NCBI RefSeq assembly: GCF_949628265.1
Contig: NC_088787.1
Span: forward strand, 13,816,501-13,880,500
Length of the DNA stretch: 64,000 bases
From: Cloeon dipterum
Taxonomy: Eukaryota > Arthropoda > Insecta > Ephemeroptera > Baetidae
Direction of reading: 5' to 3'
Part shown: positions 51,713-63,725 of the stretch, in pieces
Position numbering within the stretch: position 1 is the stretch's first letter
Layout of the letters: each line of letters opens with the position of its first letter
The notes under the pieces: model-generated
What the model was told of the DNA's origin: nothing
What the model saw: only the letters and a program-made list of their open reading frames with translations
The model's database searches: none
Made by a program: the position numbers and the translations under genes

Positions 51713-52056
51713 TCAAAGTGGATCAATAGAGGGCGACAATTGAAAATTATTTGAATTGTTGGATGCAATAAGCAGTTGATCGATAAACAATTTGTTCTAC
51801 AATTTGGAATAATCAAAAAAGGGCCTTGCTAATAAAAATTAAAACTTTTAAAATTTTCTTTAAAATTTACAGAGTTTGATCACATTTTCTTGGCAGATTT
51901 CGATTCCTCTCGTCAATATCTATTCAACAGCGCAATGAAAAATTTTAGGGAAACTCTTTGTTGTGAAATAAAATGAGATTTCAAGTAAGGACACAGTCCT
52001 CATCCTCACCATTTGAAACGCATGCTTACCTTCGCAGCCACTTTTCTCGCCACTTA
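51713..52056 (-). repeat. dispersed repeat R, uninterrupted copy
   Basis: On the minus strand it matches 32143-32316 followed by 47440-47559 and has a single CTGTAAA where the hAT element sits in the other copy. It contains about 60 extra bases around the junction. It abuts a family-X repeat at 52061, so R and X may be parts of one larger element. Confidence 0.8.
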
Positions 52057-52060
52057 ATCA

Positions 52061-52212
52061 GCATGCGAACTTTTGAGCTGATTTTCTCAAACATATAAAC
52101 GGCAAGGCAGCCTGGGAAATTTCTATAACTTATTTTACCTCATTTTTAGATACGGGTATTTCAAGTAAAATAAAGTTAAAATAATTTTTCACTAGAGCTT
52201 TATTTAGAATGC
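52061..52212 (+). repeat. dispersed repeat family X, copy 3 (partial)
   Basis: Corresponds to the second block of the family: GCATGCGAACTTTTGAGC, CAAACATATAAACGGCAAGG, then a weaker match to the terminal CTGTAAAGCTTTACTT. Confidence 0.5.
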
Positions 52213-52401
52213 TTGTGAGCTAAATTGCACACTCACAATATATATTCTCACTGTGAGAATCAAAATGAGGACTATACAAAATATACTTTTAAAGAGAGAA
52301 TTCTCAAAATATTAATTAACTTTCATTTTCAGAGTAAAAGTATAACAAAATATAAGAATAATATAAAAAAATATATCTCTATTTGTAGCACTCTCCTTAA
52401 T

Positions 52402-52607
52402 CAGGGTTCGCAAGTATTTACCAAGTAGTGGTATTTATTTACCAGCATGGTATTTAACGGTAAATACCAGAAAACTGAAATTTTTATCATAGTTCAATAA
52501 ATAGTATAGGTGAAAGTGTGCTCCGCAGCAAAAAAACTGGTAAATACCGGTAATTACCCCTCTGGTATGGTAAAAATATGAAATTCTGGTAAATTCCGAA
52601 CTATGCG
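52402..52607. mobile_element. 206-bp hAT-type MITE
   Basis: Flanked by an exact 8-bp duplication TCCTTAAT (52394-52401 and 52608-52615). The left end CAGGGTTCGCAAGTATTTACC is imperfectly inverted at the right (AGTTCGGAATTTACCAG on the minus strand). The interior repeats GGTAAATACC-like motifs. No coding capacity. Confidence 0.75.
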
Positions 52608-52611
52608 TCCT

Positions 52612-53220
52612 TAATGCAACAGAAATAGAGAATTTTGATTTTAATCACATTTCGCTGCAGCTGGACTTTCGACCGCAGTTTGGTCGCATTAAATTTCTTT
52701 TAAATCCGGAGAGCGTATAACAGCGACGGACCCGGATCAAATGGCCAAATTCGTGTTTTGTCAATTTCGTTTCTCTGATATTGTTAATCAGTTAAGTTCA
52801 AATTTAAATAGTCGGTTGTTGAGATTTTCGCTCTGATTGCGAATTAAATTTTATCATAGTGACGTCAAGTGTCATTTTGAGTTCAACTTTATATGCAGAA
52901 CATAAATAATATGTCCTAACTACCAAGAGTTTGTAGTGGTTGCGGAGCCTAGCTCCCACTCCTTTTTCATTTTTAGTCTAGGGTATTGTTATTAATGTTT
53001 GTTAGAAATTCGTTAATGCAACAGGAGAGAGAGATTTTGAATTTAAATTAGTTTTCGCTGGACACACGAGCCAAAAAGTCGCATCTTAAGAGTTCCGAGA
53101 GCGTTTAATTGTGAAGGACCCGGCTCAATCGGGTAAATTCTTTTCTAATTTAAATTGTTCTTCAAGTCAATTCTCTTAAATTGTTAATACTAAAGTCGAT
53201 TATGAATTCTGTCTAAAGGT
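52612..53220. repeat. two diverged tandem copies of a ~400-bp segment
   Basis: TTAATGCAACAGAAATAGAG at 52611 and TTAATGCAACAGGAGAGAGA near 53013 begin parallel stretches that share TTTCGCTG, GAGAGCGT, GGACCCGG and TTGTTAATAC/TCAG-like motifs in the same order. The MITE at 52402-52607 ends exactly at the start of the first copy. Confidence 0.55.
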
Positions 53221-53935
53221 CCTTGTATTCTGTTAGAATTAGTCGCCAAGTGACTGTTTCATAAAGAGAAGATTATTTGTTGAAGATCCCGCAAGGTTTC
53301 ATTTTCACCTCCTAACCCCCAAAAGTTTATTCATCACTCTTTCCCTAAGTAACTATATATATAATACACGCATAAATATGTATGTATGCGCGTATACTGT
53401 GCTATTACATATTATTTTTCCTGTTAAATATTTTTGCATGTTATTATCGTTATTATTATTCAGGTGCTGTTAGTTGTGGGTTAACAAAATAAAATATTGT
53501 TTATGTTTTTAGCATTCTTGCACGCATGAATGGTGTGCGTGACATAGAGCACACAAGCACTCGCACCCGCCACGCCACTTAAAGCTGTTTCGGTGTTTCG
53601 TATTTTAATCTTACTTTTTCATTCATTCCCTGCTCACTAGGAGGTTGCTGGTTGCTGTTGCTGGCAGGCAATTTATTTTAGTCGCACGACAGCACGGGGA
53701 GTCAAATTACACCTCGCTCGCGCCATCTAGCGAACACTTCGCATACTCGAAGGACGCTTGGCTGTGGCAGTGGAGACAAGAAAGTGTCTGCTGGTTAGTG
53801 GCTAAGCGTGACGCCCGCTCTCCTCATTCCCACATCACTTGAGCGCATTCACATCCAACACAAAAAGCCGAAAAGACGAGCGTAGCGAAAAGCAGAAGCA
53901 GCCACACATCTCATTCCACGTAAGGAAAGGTGCAA

Positions 53936-56900
53936 ATGGCCGAGAAAGTTCCCGAGACGGCGGCCCCAGAGGCCGACGGCGGCAGCCTTCTGGTCGAAGT
54001 GTTACTGCAAATCATCAACAGCCCTCTCAACATCGCACTTGTCGGTCTGATCCTCGTGCTGGTCTACAAAATCTGGGGTAGCCGGCAGTCCTCGACGTCC
54101 TCGGCCGCTCCCGAACCCGAGCCGGAGCTGCCCAAGCTTAGGCGCGACTTCACGGTCGAAGAGATGCGCGAGTACACCGGCGACGGCTCGGACGGCCGCA
54201 TCCTGATCGCTGTGAACGGCAAGGTCTTCGATGTCACCAAAGGCCGCCGGTTCTACGGACCTGGTTTGACCGATATTCGCCCGAAAACGAGCTCCAAACT
54301 GAGCACCAACTGATTTTCAGGTGGTCCGTATGCCGCTTTCGGAGGCCGAGATGCCAGCAGAGGGTTGGCCACCTTCCAGGTGGGTCCTGGCAAGGATGAA
54401 TGGGACGACCTCAGTGACCTTAACTCGACTGAAATGGAGTCGGTCCGTGAATGGGAAATGCAGTTTACTGGTAATTTGCATTCGCCTTCTTGATGTTATT
54501 CCACGTGACATGGCAGTTTTGGAGTCGCGTGGTCTTTCACTGTCAATTTTGTTTATTTTAATCTGATTTAATTCATTGAAGTGAAAGTCACCTTCAGAGC
54601 GGATTTATAAATATTTCAACAGCTCGTTAATTTTCACTCAATTAGCATTCATCTGTAAATATTTATTGGTGTTTCGCTGACCTGACACTTATTCGCTCGG
54701 AGAACTACGAATTTTTACAATTAGCGATATAATGCGCACGAACTTAAAGACGCAGTAAAATTATCGTAGGAACTTATAAACATTATGTGGGCAGGTCACC
54801 GTGCAGATTTGAGGGTTTTGGTAGTTAAGATAAGATAAGTCGGTGAAGTGATCAGAGCCAACTTGAAAACAATTTTTGCTGTCAAGAAGGCAAGTAAAAT
54901 TCAGAAGGAAACATCTCTATGTTGTACGGTTCATTGATTGCTGAGACAATGAAAGCATGCAGCTCAAAAGTGAAACCGCATTGATGGCAGGCAGTGCCAA
55001 GTCAACTGTGCAAGCCTGGCCTTTCTTTCTTGCTACCCAGTAATAGACGGAAATATCGACATAAAATCCAAAGAGATTAATGAAGTTCATTTTGACTCTT
55101 AAGCAAAATTGAAACCAAACTTTAAAATCTCATTAGTTTAATTGCTCTAATGTCTTAAATTACAAACAACACTCATTATTTTGTCTGTATTGTTTTTTGG
55201 ACAGTGACACCTGCCTTATTATGTAACGACATTTCAAAACAAAAATTAATTTTCAGTTGATCTGGGCAGATACTAGATCCTGTAGAAAGTGATAGTAAAG
55301 CAATATTGATAACAGTAATTATTAACGTTGCAATGACGCCTATCAATCTGCAAACCGCCAATGGCAATCTGACCGTGGGCAACAGGAAGAAAGTGTGACA
55401 ATTTCCGTTTGCTTTTGCCATTTCTCCACACATCTTTCATGTTACTTTAACTGGAAGTGTTTAGATTTTCTTGCCGCAAACAACATTGCTCACATGCTCA
55501 CTCAAAGAAGGAAACAACAACGCATTCCTTTCGGTTTCCAATAAATATGATTGTAGATTGTAGAAAAAGGAAATCAATTTTTCGCCATCTGGAGGTTTGA
55601 ATGAGGAAAGAATCCATTACCAATTTTGATCTTTTCAAAACTGGTGCGCAATTAAATGTTTTCTTCTCTGTTTAATAATGGCGATTTCCTTTTATTGAGT
55701 TTCTAAAATTTATTGATGCCTCAAAATTTCTTGTTAACAACAAGTTGATTCTGATGATAAACCAAAATTTACCGAGGACGCACTATTTACAAGCAGTAGC
55801 TGCTAAATTTGTGTGATTTTCAGTATGAAATTCCTTAGCATACCTTGATGAATGAAATTTTTTTAAAAAGTACAATTCCCTTGTTGGAGGGGAAAATTTT
55901 CCATTTGCTTAAGGTCAGTCAGTCAGGAAGGGGAATTTAAAAATTGTACTACAAGATCAGTAACAGAATTTAAGAATTTTAATATTTCACTTCCAACTGA
56001 ATTGGTCTCTATTTTTTCATTCTTAATCGGTCCAGGCAACATTCCACCGCACCCCACGTGAAAAGATAAAAATAGAATACCAACTTCAAGTTTGACGAGT
56101 CAAATCTTCAGCATACATGGTTGAGCACTGACAGCACTGTAAATAATTTAAAGCTTTTTACTGTCGATGTGCTTGCCTTTAAATTATTGTTTCCATAAAA
56201 GTAAAAAGATTGTTCATTTCTAAGATAATTTCCTGGAATCTTGCTGAATACCAAAAGCTACTAGCCAGAGGTCTCAGCCGCGAGATTTTAGGCGGCGGCT
56301 GGCAGGACCATTCTTAGGCTATTTTTTTTTTTTTTTTTTTTTTTTTTTGCCTGGCGGTGGTAGCCGGCCATTTTCACCGGTGGCAGGCGCGGCTGACAAA
56401 TATTTTAAACGTGAAATTTGATAGTGCTGAACGAATACATTTTTTTCTCCCGCACTTTTTAATTTTTGACCCTTTTTCACGGGCGGCTGGCGCAGCTTAG
56501 CCAGATTTACGGCAGCTGCCCACTTGACCCAAAAATTTCCTGCTAGCGCAGCGCAGTGCGTTTGGCTGAGACCTCTACTATAAACTAATTATCATTTTAT
56601 TGTTTTTGCTTGTTTTATTAAGGGTTTGTTTAGATTTGGCAATTAAAGAGTAAAAACGAGAAAAAAACACAAATAAAAAATTAAACTAATTTACCTTAAA
56701 CCTCAAATTCAAATTGGAGTAGATACAAATAAATCATTATTAATAGCGTTAATAGCCAACCATGGTAGTTCAAACTTAAATAATTAAACCGTACAAAATC
56801 AATTTTTTGTATTTGATAAGAAGTATCTTGTGTACTTGGATTAATACTGATTAAATGATATTTTCAGAAAAATATGAATACGTTGGCCGCTTGTTGAAGC

Positions 56901-56971
56901 CAGGAGAAAAACACAACAACTATTCTGACGAAGAGGAAGAGCAGCCAGAGGGAAAATCCAAAGATGAATGA
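53936..56971 (+). CDS. PGRMC: membrane-associated progesterone receptor component (PGRMC/MAPR family)
   Basis: Three exons, 53936-54263, 54321-54470 and 56868-56971, giving 193 aa, the normal length for PGRMC1/2. ATG at 53936 has a good context (GCAAATGG). Order of parts: acidic luminal N-terminus, one transmembrane segment ([16 protein letters not shown]), and a cytochrome-b5-like domain ([14 protein letters not shown]...[16 protein letters not shown]). [19 protein letters not shown] contains both tyrosines of the family's haem face, including the axial-ligand position. WDDLSDL and the acidic tail YSDEEEEQ match the conserved phospho-site region. The protein is expected in the ER membrane, binding haem and supporting cytochrome P450 and sterol metabolism. 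Intron 1 is only 57 bp with a weak donor CCTG|GTTTGA. Intron 2 holds a MITE. Confidence 0.95.
56267..56576. mobile_element. MITE copy 3, AGAGGTCTCA family, in PGRMC intron 2
   Basis: Ends AGAGGTCTCAGCC and GGCTGAGACCTCT are perfect inverted repeats of 13 bases. The interior matches copy 1 and contains a poly-T run of about 30 bases near 56320-56348. The target duplication is not clear. Confidence 0.85.
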
Positions 56972-57429
56972 AAAACTGTAAGCCAAGAAGGAAAATCATC
57001 TCCGCCCCTAACAACCAAGTATTTCCCAAGTGAACTGTCACGAAACACGAACCGCCTCTCTGAATCTAATCCTAATCGCTGTGTGTGCTGCTGCTGGCAA
57101 ATGCGTGTGAGCACTCAATTCGTATCAGGGATCGCCCCTGCAAATTTGTGCCGGATTTTCCTTTACTCTTGCACTTGTTGATTCCATTGTCACACACACA
57201 CACTCTTCAGTTTTGTCCTGCATTGCTTTTTAGTGTTGCCAATGGAAGTCAACCATCTTTCTTGTCTTACTGCTGAGGCTTGCACTTAAAATTAGTTGTC
57301 CGTGAGGGTGCGAGGCTGGTGTTCCCTTTTCTCACTTATAAGTGAATACTAGAGAATTGCCAACTTTGAACCTTTCCATGCATGTGTGGGCGAAGCGCCT
57401 TGCTTTTGGTCATATCTAGTGCAGGTGGA

Positions 57430-57435
57430 AATAAA
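57430..57435 (+). terminator. candidate poly(A) signal of PGRMC
   Basis: AATAAA about 460 bases after the stop. Another AATAAA lies at 58162-58167, so alternative 3' ends are possible, the distal one approaching the convergent methyltransferase gene. Confidence 0.4.
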
Positions 57436-58193
57436 CTACCTTAAAATTAATGAGTGAGTAGCTGTGTTAATATGATTTAGAGAGATTGCTTTGAATGAAT
57501 ATTTGTTGAAATATCTGCATATCTATCTGTCATCACAATCTCACCCTTTCGTTCATTGTCATTTGAAAATCTGTGATGAGTATAAACCAAATTTTAAATT
57601 ACCCATATATATATTTGTTTTAGTACTTTTATATGTCTTGTCTTCTGAAGCAAGCAACCCGATTCTTGGACTGTTAATTTATTTTCGTGCAAATTCCTGA
57701 TTCCAACACTGATTCACCACTTAATGATTGTTATGTTAGCCTTTTTAAGTAACTCACCAACCTGTACGCAGAGGACAATGTTCTTAGTTACTGTTGAGGA
57801 GATATGTATTTTTCTATTGGAATGACTGTTGAAGCAAGTGACGACTGTAAGAATTGGTAGCAAGTCAAATGGGAACATTTTTATTAAGACTGAATTAGGG
57901 CGCCAAATTAAAAATTTGCACCAACATTCATCAGATAGATGTTACAGGCTTTTTTAATGAATTTAACGCACTGCTTTGAATTGAAAATTCGTTTCTGCCT
58001 CAATTATTGTCTCACTATAGTCTGCGTCTTTGGTTATGGATTGCTTTATGAATTAAGTTCATACACCATTGTATTTGTAATAGGTATTAATGTGAAAGCT
58101 TATATAGGCGATTATAAAAACTTTTGATTCTGCCAAACGATTGAATGGGATAAAATTATAAAATAAACAAGAATTAATAACACAAATTTGCAT
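57436..58193. other. convergent 3' region, no gene found
   Basis: AT-rich stretch between the proximal PGRMC poly(A) signal and the methyltransferase poly(A) signal. It is probably in part the PGRMC 3' untranslated region if the distal signal is used. Confidence 0.5.
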
Positions 58194-58199
58194 TTTATT
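58194..58199 (-). terminator. candidate poly(A) signal of the methyltransferase gene
   Basis: AATAAA on the minus strand 63 bases after the TGA stop at 58264-58262. Confidence 0.5.
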
Positions 58200-58261
58200 G
58201 TGAAATTATAAATGCATAAAATCTGAGGTCTCCTGCCTGACGCTATACTTTAATTGTTATG

Positions 58262-58983
58262 TCACCTTTCTCCTTCAGGGCTTTCTGTCTTCATATTGGC
58301 AACATAGAAGAAGTAATGAAACCCGTCTCCAAATGTTTCATAGTTAACTTCCCAAAAAGTCTTCCTGATCAGAGGCAGCCTGAAGTGTGGCTGAGCAAAA
58401 GTAACAGATATAAATTTTCCAGTCTGAGAAAGCACATGATGGACCTGAAAAAAATTTATTCATTTTACAGTTCATTGGTAAGGGAAATTCGTACATTTTC
58501 CATTATCTGGGACATCATTTCTGCACCTTTATCAGAAATGTGCCACACATCTTCATCCACAAGCAGCGCATCCAAAGTGCCCTTTTCAATGACGACATCA
58601 AAAGAACGAGCCAAGAACGCCAAATGTTTGATGTCCATTGTTATCCATTCCATGCTAGGGAGTCTTTGGTTCATTTTCTTTAAAACGATATCCGAAAAAT
58701 CAACATTGACGATATGCTTGTATCCATCATTGTACATACTTTCGCTAAGAGAGCTGTTGCCACAACCTAAATTTAAGTGTGCAAATAATATGGTTGGTTT
58801 TTTCAATTAATTTTTATAAAAGTTACCCAACATTAGGATTCTATCAGTCTTCTTGACATGCCGCTCTAATAAATGAACGAAATCCTTGTAGGTTTTAAAC
58901 CAGTCATAGTTTTCCTCAACCGAGTACCGTTCATTCCAGTAGTTAACATCCTGGTAGCTCTTATTTGAAGGAGGGAGGTCCAT
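58262..58983 (-). CDS. EEF1AKMT4: EEF1A lysine methyltransferase 4-like protein
   Basis: Three minus-strand exons: 58983-58827, 58766-58495 and 58444-58262, 203 aa. Class I SAM-dependent methyltransferase. SYQDVNYWNERY and YDWFKTYKDF are the conserved N-terminal motifs of the METTL13/EEF1AKMT4 group. DRILMLGCGNSSLSE is motif I (SAM binding), NVDFSDIV the acidic loop, WITMDIKHL motif II, and FDVVIEKGTLDALL the post-II signature. The human relative methylates translation elongation factor eEF1A on a lysine and acts in the cytoplasm; the substrate here is inferred from similarity. Exon joins are exact: TTGG|GTAACT to TTTAG|GTTGTGG gives LGCGN. It is convergent with PGRMC. The ortholog call is firm to family level, less so within the METTL13/EEF1AKMT4 pair. 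Confidence 0.9.
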
Positions 58984-59337
58984 TATGACATATCCTTGAA
59001 TATGAAAATTATGATTTAGATGCAAAACTCTCTAAACATTAATATGAATTACATATATTATAATTCAAACTTCTTCAAACACAACATGTATTTTTGAAAA
59101 CTATATTAATTAATGGTTTATTAAACGCAAAATATGCGTGCAACACTCTACGTCTAAAGATTACTCAATTTTTACACATTTTCGCTGCTTCTCTCAAAGT
59201 AAGTTTTCTTGCTGTACACTTTTGGATAAAAACTATATTATGATTGTATATTATGATACAAGTAAAAAATTAATTTTAAAACTATGATATGGAGAGCTTT
59301 TCTTTGAAAAATGGGAAAAATGAACACATTTACCTAC

Positions 59338-59500
59338 CTACACTTTAGGATCAGTGGCAACAGTAACAACAAAAACAATCAGGATGGACCAGGGATGGAC
59401 CAGGATGATACTGTAGTGTGTCGTGACTGTCGTGTAAACAAAATAAATGAAGAGAGGCGTGTCCATTCCAGACTCTCTGGAGGGAGGACAGATCAGCCAA
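59338..59500 (-). promoter_or_regulatory. possible 5' untranslated exon of the methyltransferase gene
   Basis: The minus strand has a strong donor AGTGTAG|GTAGGTAAAT at 59338/59337, and an acceptor-like TTTTCATATTCAAG lies a few bases before the start codon. The upstream part is less AT-rich than its surroundings. The 5' end is not determined. Confidence 0.3.
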
Positions 59501-60372
59501 AGAGAGCAGGCCATTGAAACCCGCCAATTTTCCCTTTAGCTTGAACTCTCAGCACGTGCTGTTTGTCTGACTGACTTTTACAAACTTATAGACATAAAAA
59601 CCCATTTGAGTATTAAAAACTGAATTATGCTGTCTCAAAAATGCAGTTAAGACTTTAAACTAGTTTTTAGGGTTGAATAAAAACGGCAAAAAATGATTTT
59701 TTTCTGATTTAACGAATTACACCGCTAAAATTTATGCATAGCATAATACTATACTATTAACCTTACCACGACATACATACTATTAAAAATTAAACTATTT
59801 TGAAGCCTATATTCGAAAGAATATTATTTTTAAATAAAACAGAGTTTCTTTGTGAGGATTTTGTTTTGCATTTTTGGCAAAGTTTTGTATAATTATTTTG
59901 ATTTAAGATTTTTTTTCTAACTATAATCAATTTTTAAATGTTGTTTTACACATTCATGGTTTAATAAGTTGCTTATATGGTTTTTGATTCAAGAAACATT
60001 TTCATAAAAAAAGGAAACTTTATTTTGAAACATAACTCAAATATCTTCATTACTTCCCATTTCTTCTGCTGTGACTAACTCGAAGAAAAAAACGTTTTTT
60101 TTTTCATTGAAAATAAATGCAGCTTTTTCGGTGTTGCAAGCTGCTTTAGCAGGTAATTTCTGTCAAGGGAAAATAAAAATCTCGCCAAACACCAAAGGGA
60201 GCTGAATTTATTTTTAGTTGAAAAATTATCATTTCTGCCTTTTCATTCGCTTCGATACATAATTAAATTGTGATCATCAGATATAAATATATTATCAATT
60301 TTTAACACAGTGGTTGCTTATCTTGATAATTAGAACACAAAATGTTACATTTTACTCACAATAAAATAAGTG
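59501..60372. other. intergenic, no gene found
   Basis: AT-rich. It contains a minus-strand AATAAA near 60209 that may serve the lectin gene. Nothing else is supported. Confidence 0.5.
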
Positions 60373-62179
60373 CTAAGCTTCGCAATAATCAGGCACTTCG
60401 CAAATAATACAAGAACAACCCCAATTACAATCAATTTCTATAAGTCTGATCGGCACAATACCCGCAACACTGATACACAATTCTGTCGTCGGATTAAATT
60501 TCGTTATTGCAGAATCTTCTGAGCCTAGCATTGATTGCTTAATATCTGACCCAGTTGATTCCCAAACGAATGCCTTTTGCCTTTTGGTGCCGGAGCGATC
60601 TCTTCCGGAAGTGCAGCATTCAACTCCTATATTAAGTCATGCGATGTTTTATTTATTATTAAATTTTTGCTTACAACTACTAATAGTATTAAATCATTTT
60701 GCAGCATTTTATGACAAGAATTCAGATCGCGGCGTGAGTGTGTTTTGCCACAGTCAGCCTGATGATTGGAACTGGACTTTGATTTACCGTTCTTAGGATA
60801 GATTTTGCTGAATTCCGCTAGTTCTTCTTCCCTCTCAAACGATGCCATGACCATGCCTCGTTTGCTGCAATATGCAATTGCTTTTATCCTGTCCGCCTTT
60901 TGCCCGTTCTAAACAAAACCCATTTTATTAAAACACATTGTACAAAGCTGTGTTGCATGATTGGATTACTTTAGATTCAAAGATGTGGTATGTGCCAACA
61001 GAAATGCTTTGTTTAGCAACATCGCCTGGAAAATTAGATTTTGTAAAAATTAATTTAATTGGTTTGATATGAAGCAACTATACCTAAAATCATTACTATT
61101 AAAACAAGTAAGAAAAATATGATTATATACCTGCTCGGTTTGTACATCGTGGGTCCTGCGAAGAAGCCTAGAAATAATTAATCAAATAATCAATTTATCC
61201 ATAGATTGCCAAATTCGCGTGAATTTGCTATTGAAAGGAGCAGTGGTGGACAACTTTTACCTTGCTTACTTTGTTTGTAGTGAGCAACGCTTTAAAATCG
61301 TTGAGCCAGGATAAAATCTTTTCTTCCGAATTTTGGAGACTCGCCTGCAAAGATTTCATTGAATTTTCATAAATATAAACTAATTGTGTCGTCTCTCATA
61401 CCTTTATCTCTTGTTGAAGATTTTCATAACTCAGTTTAATTTCCTCAATTCCAGACTGGCAGGACTTAATCGTAGTTTCGTTGAATAAAAATTGTACTTC
61501 AGACCTGATTTTATGAATTGAAATGCCATAATGCACAATATCTTATAATCATAATAGAATAAAAATAATTCAACTAATTCATTACTTGAAGTCTGACAGT
61601 GCCTCCACCAAGCCTGCAGTATTAGAGGGGGTGTCTTTTATTGTCAGGCTTCTAATTCCATCTTTTATCTCATTCAAGCTGTATAAGAATTAAAAAATAC
61701 ACTTGGTGTTAAATTAAACAATCTACAATAAAATGTTGAATAGAGGTCATAGCCGGAAAATTTTCAATTTGATTCATACCTTTTATGGATGCTATGTGCA
61801 TTTAAGATTGTTAGGTCGTCCACCTTAAAAACAATTTAACAAACCTAAATATTTTTCTTGAAACGAAACACAGGAAACTAATTTAAAAGGAATCTTAAAT
61901 ATTGAAACGTAATTCATAGAAAATTGTAGAATTTACTGATTTTAGACATAGAAAGTTTGAACATTCTATATTATATTATAATTTTCGAAATATATAGATG
62001 AGACAATGAAGTTATAGTAGTCATCAACCGCTTTCCTTTAAATTATTCTGTATTGGGTGGAACACAGTTAAAAAAATACTTACATCGTCATTCTCGTAAT
62101 CACGAATTATTGTTTCCTCGTCTGATTGAATGCGTTGAACACTGGCCAATGCAAAGGAAAAGAGCAAGAAAAGCTTCAT
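60373..62179 (-). CDS. secreted coiled-coil C-type lectin
   Basis: Nine minus-strand exons: 62179-62084, 61823-61780, 61678-61586, 61504-61402, 61344-61261, 61167-61131, 61025-60970, 60908-60788 and 60626-60373, all in phase, 295 aa. Exon 1 is a signal peptide (MKLFLLFSFALASVQ). Residues about 25-140 are an acidic helical stalk (IKDGIRSLTIK, IEEIKLSYENLQQEIK), probably a coiled coil for oligomerisation. The C-type lectin domain follows: VGTYHIFESK, AIAYCSKRGMVMASFEREEE, ECCTSGRD, FVWESTG and the final disulfide pair around CIICE. The EPN/QPD and WND calcium-sugar motifs are not present, so calcium-dependent sugar binding is doubtful. Such proteins serve as haemolymph recognition factors in insects; the ligand is unknown. 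The short exons and small introns differ from the large host introns elsewhere. Confidence 0.87.
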
Positions 62180-63390
62180 TTCTAAACAGCTTCGCGAAAC
62201 CACTAATTAGTCATTAAGATATCAAAGGCACATGTGCTTGGTACAGAAATTTCACTCTTAATAGAGAGGCTGGGGATCAAAACAAGATGCCCACACACCG
62301 ACCGCAGCAGGAAAAGGAAATTAGGGGGATAAGAACACCAGTCCTTGATAGCGGTGACGCTTTATCACAATTCAGCAGTCGTTTGCTATCGTGGTTGCTC
62401 CATTGACATTACATGTCGGCACATCGGCAGTCTTTCCTGTATACTAAAATACATAATATGTATATATATTACCCAATGGAAGAACCAAGAATTATAAAAC
62501 CCTATTTTATGTAATGGTACGTAATATTTACCATTATGTTTATTTTAAATCCAAATTGTTTGTTAACTGCAGCTCATCAGTGAGGAGAGAAATCAAATTT
62601 GTAATTGCTGCTAGATGTTTTACTTACTTAGTGCATTAAAAATAAAGTTTATTAGTAGTGCACGTTGTTTTGTATGTACTAATTATATATTATTACGTAC
62701 AAAATATTACTCTATACCTGGTCTTTATCTTTGTATTAAATCGTTTAATCCTGTACGTTTTCAAAAAATTGTAAACATATTTTATATCAAATCAATGATT
62801 TATTAAACGCGCAACACTAAACCTATAATTTATCAATTTTTATATATATTTTTGCTACTTCTCTCAAAGTCAATTTTCTTGCTGCACATATTTGAGTGTG
62901 ATTTTTTTCACATGGCTCTCAACAGAAATTAAATCTAATTGCTAAATCATCATTAGAGGTTCATAATGAAAGGTTGTATTACTACAGAAAATATAGTGAT
63001 AGCCATGACTAGCAAATCTTGTATAATAAATATTTCTATCAGGAAAATCTGGGCCACGCCAGTTCTCAATAATCAGATTATAGTTTCAGTCTCGTAAAAA
63101 TTCGGCACAAATTAACAAGTCTATTTGTTTTCTTTGATTCATAAAACATTTATTACACATAAGTCTCTGGTAAGTTAAATTTATGTAAGTCAGTTACACA
63201 CAAATTGAGTCTTTCGCGATCATTTCATAAAGGTAACGAGATCTACTAAACTTACAAATTCCAAGAACTTTTTTTAAAATAGCGAGTTTTATCTCTTTCT
63301 AGATTATCTAACTCTATAAATATATTTTAGTAATTGATTTTAATGAATTTTGAGACAGTCAAGGCTACGTCGTTGAGTGATCCGAGGCGT
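62180..63390. other. intergenic and lectin promoter region
   Basis: AT-rich, no gene found. The lectin promoter should lie in its first few hundred bases (62180-62450). Confidence 0.5.
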
Positions 63391-63725
63391 TTGAAAACTG
63401 GCCACGTTCAGGGGTGCAGCAAGCAGCACTTCCACCCCGCGGCCAGCGTCCGCAAGCGGCGGCGGGTGGGGGGCGCATGCGTCACCCTCGGCGGCTGCAA
63501 GGGTGGAAGCGCGCAGGCGGCACACGCTGAGCACCGCGAGCGGGACTCGGCAGTGTGCGGGAAAAAGCACAGGAGATAACACAGTCGAGAAGTGGCTGCT
63601 CTTGTCTCAGGACGTCCAGCGAGCGCGAGACTGCCAGGTCAGCTTCGAGTGTGACCTCCGACCCTCGACGGCCAGCACCATAGGCGAGTACGCTTTCGGC
63701 GCGGATCCGGCCACCAAGACGCACG
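63391..63725 (+). other. GC- and CpG-rich putative first exon of an unidentified gene
   Basis: A sharp rise in GC and CpG content after 63380, with a strong donor ACGCACG|GTGAGTGC at 63725/63726. The frame ending ...SFECDLRPSTASTIGEYAFG is open up to the donor but contains no ATG, so any coding part would need an upstream splice or another frame. The protein is not recognised. It could equally be an untranslated first exon or CpG-rich promoter. Confidence 0.3.
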
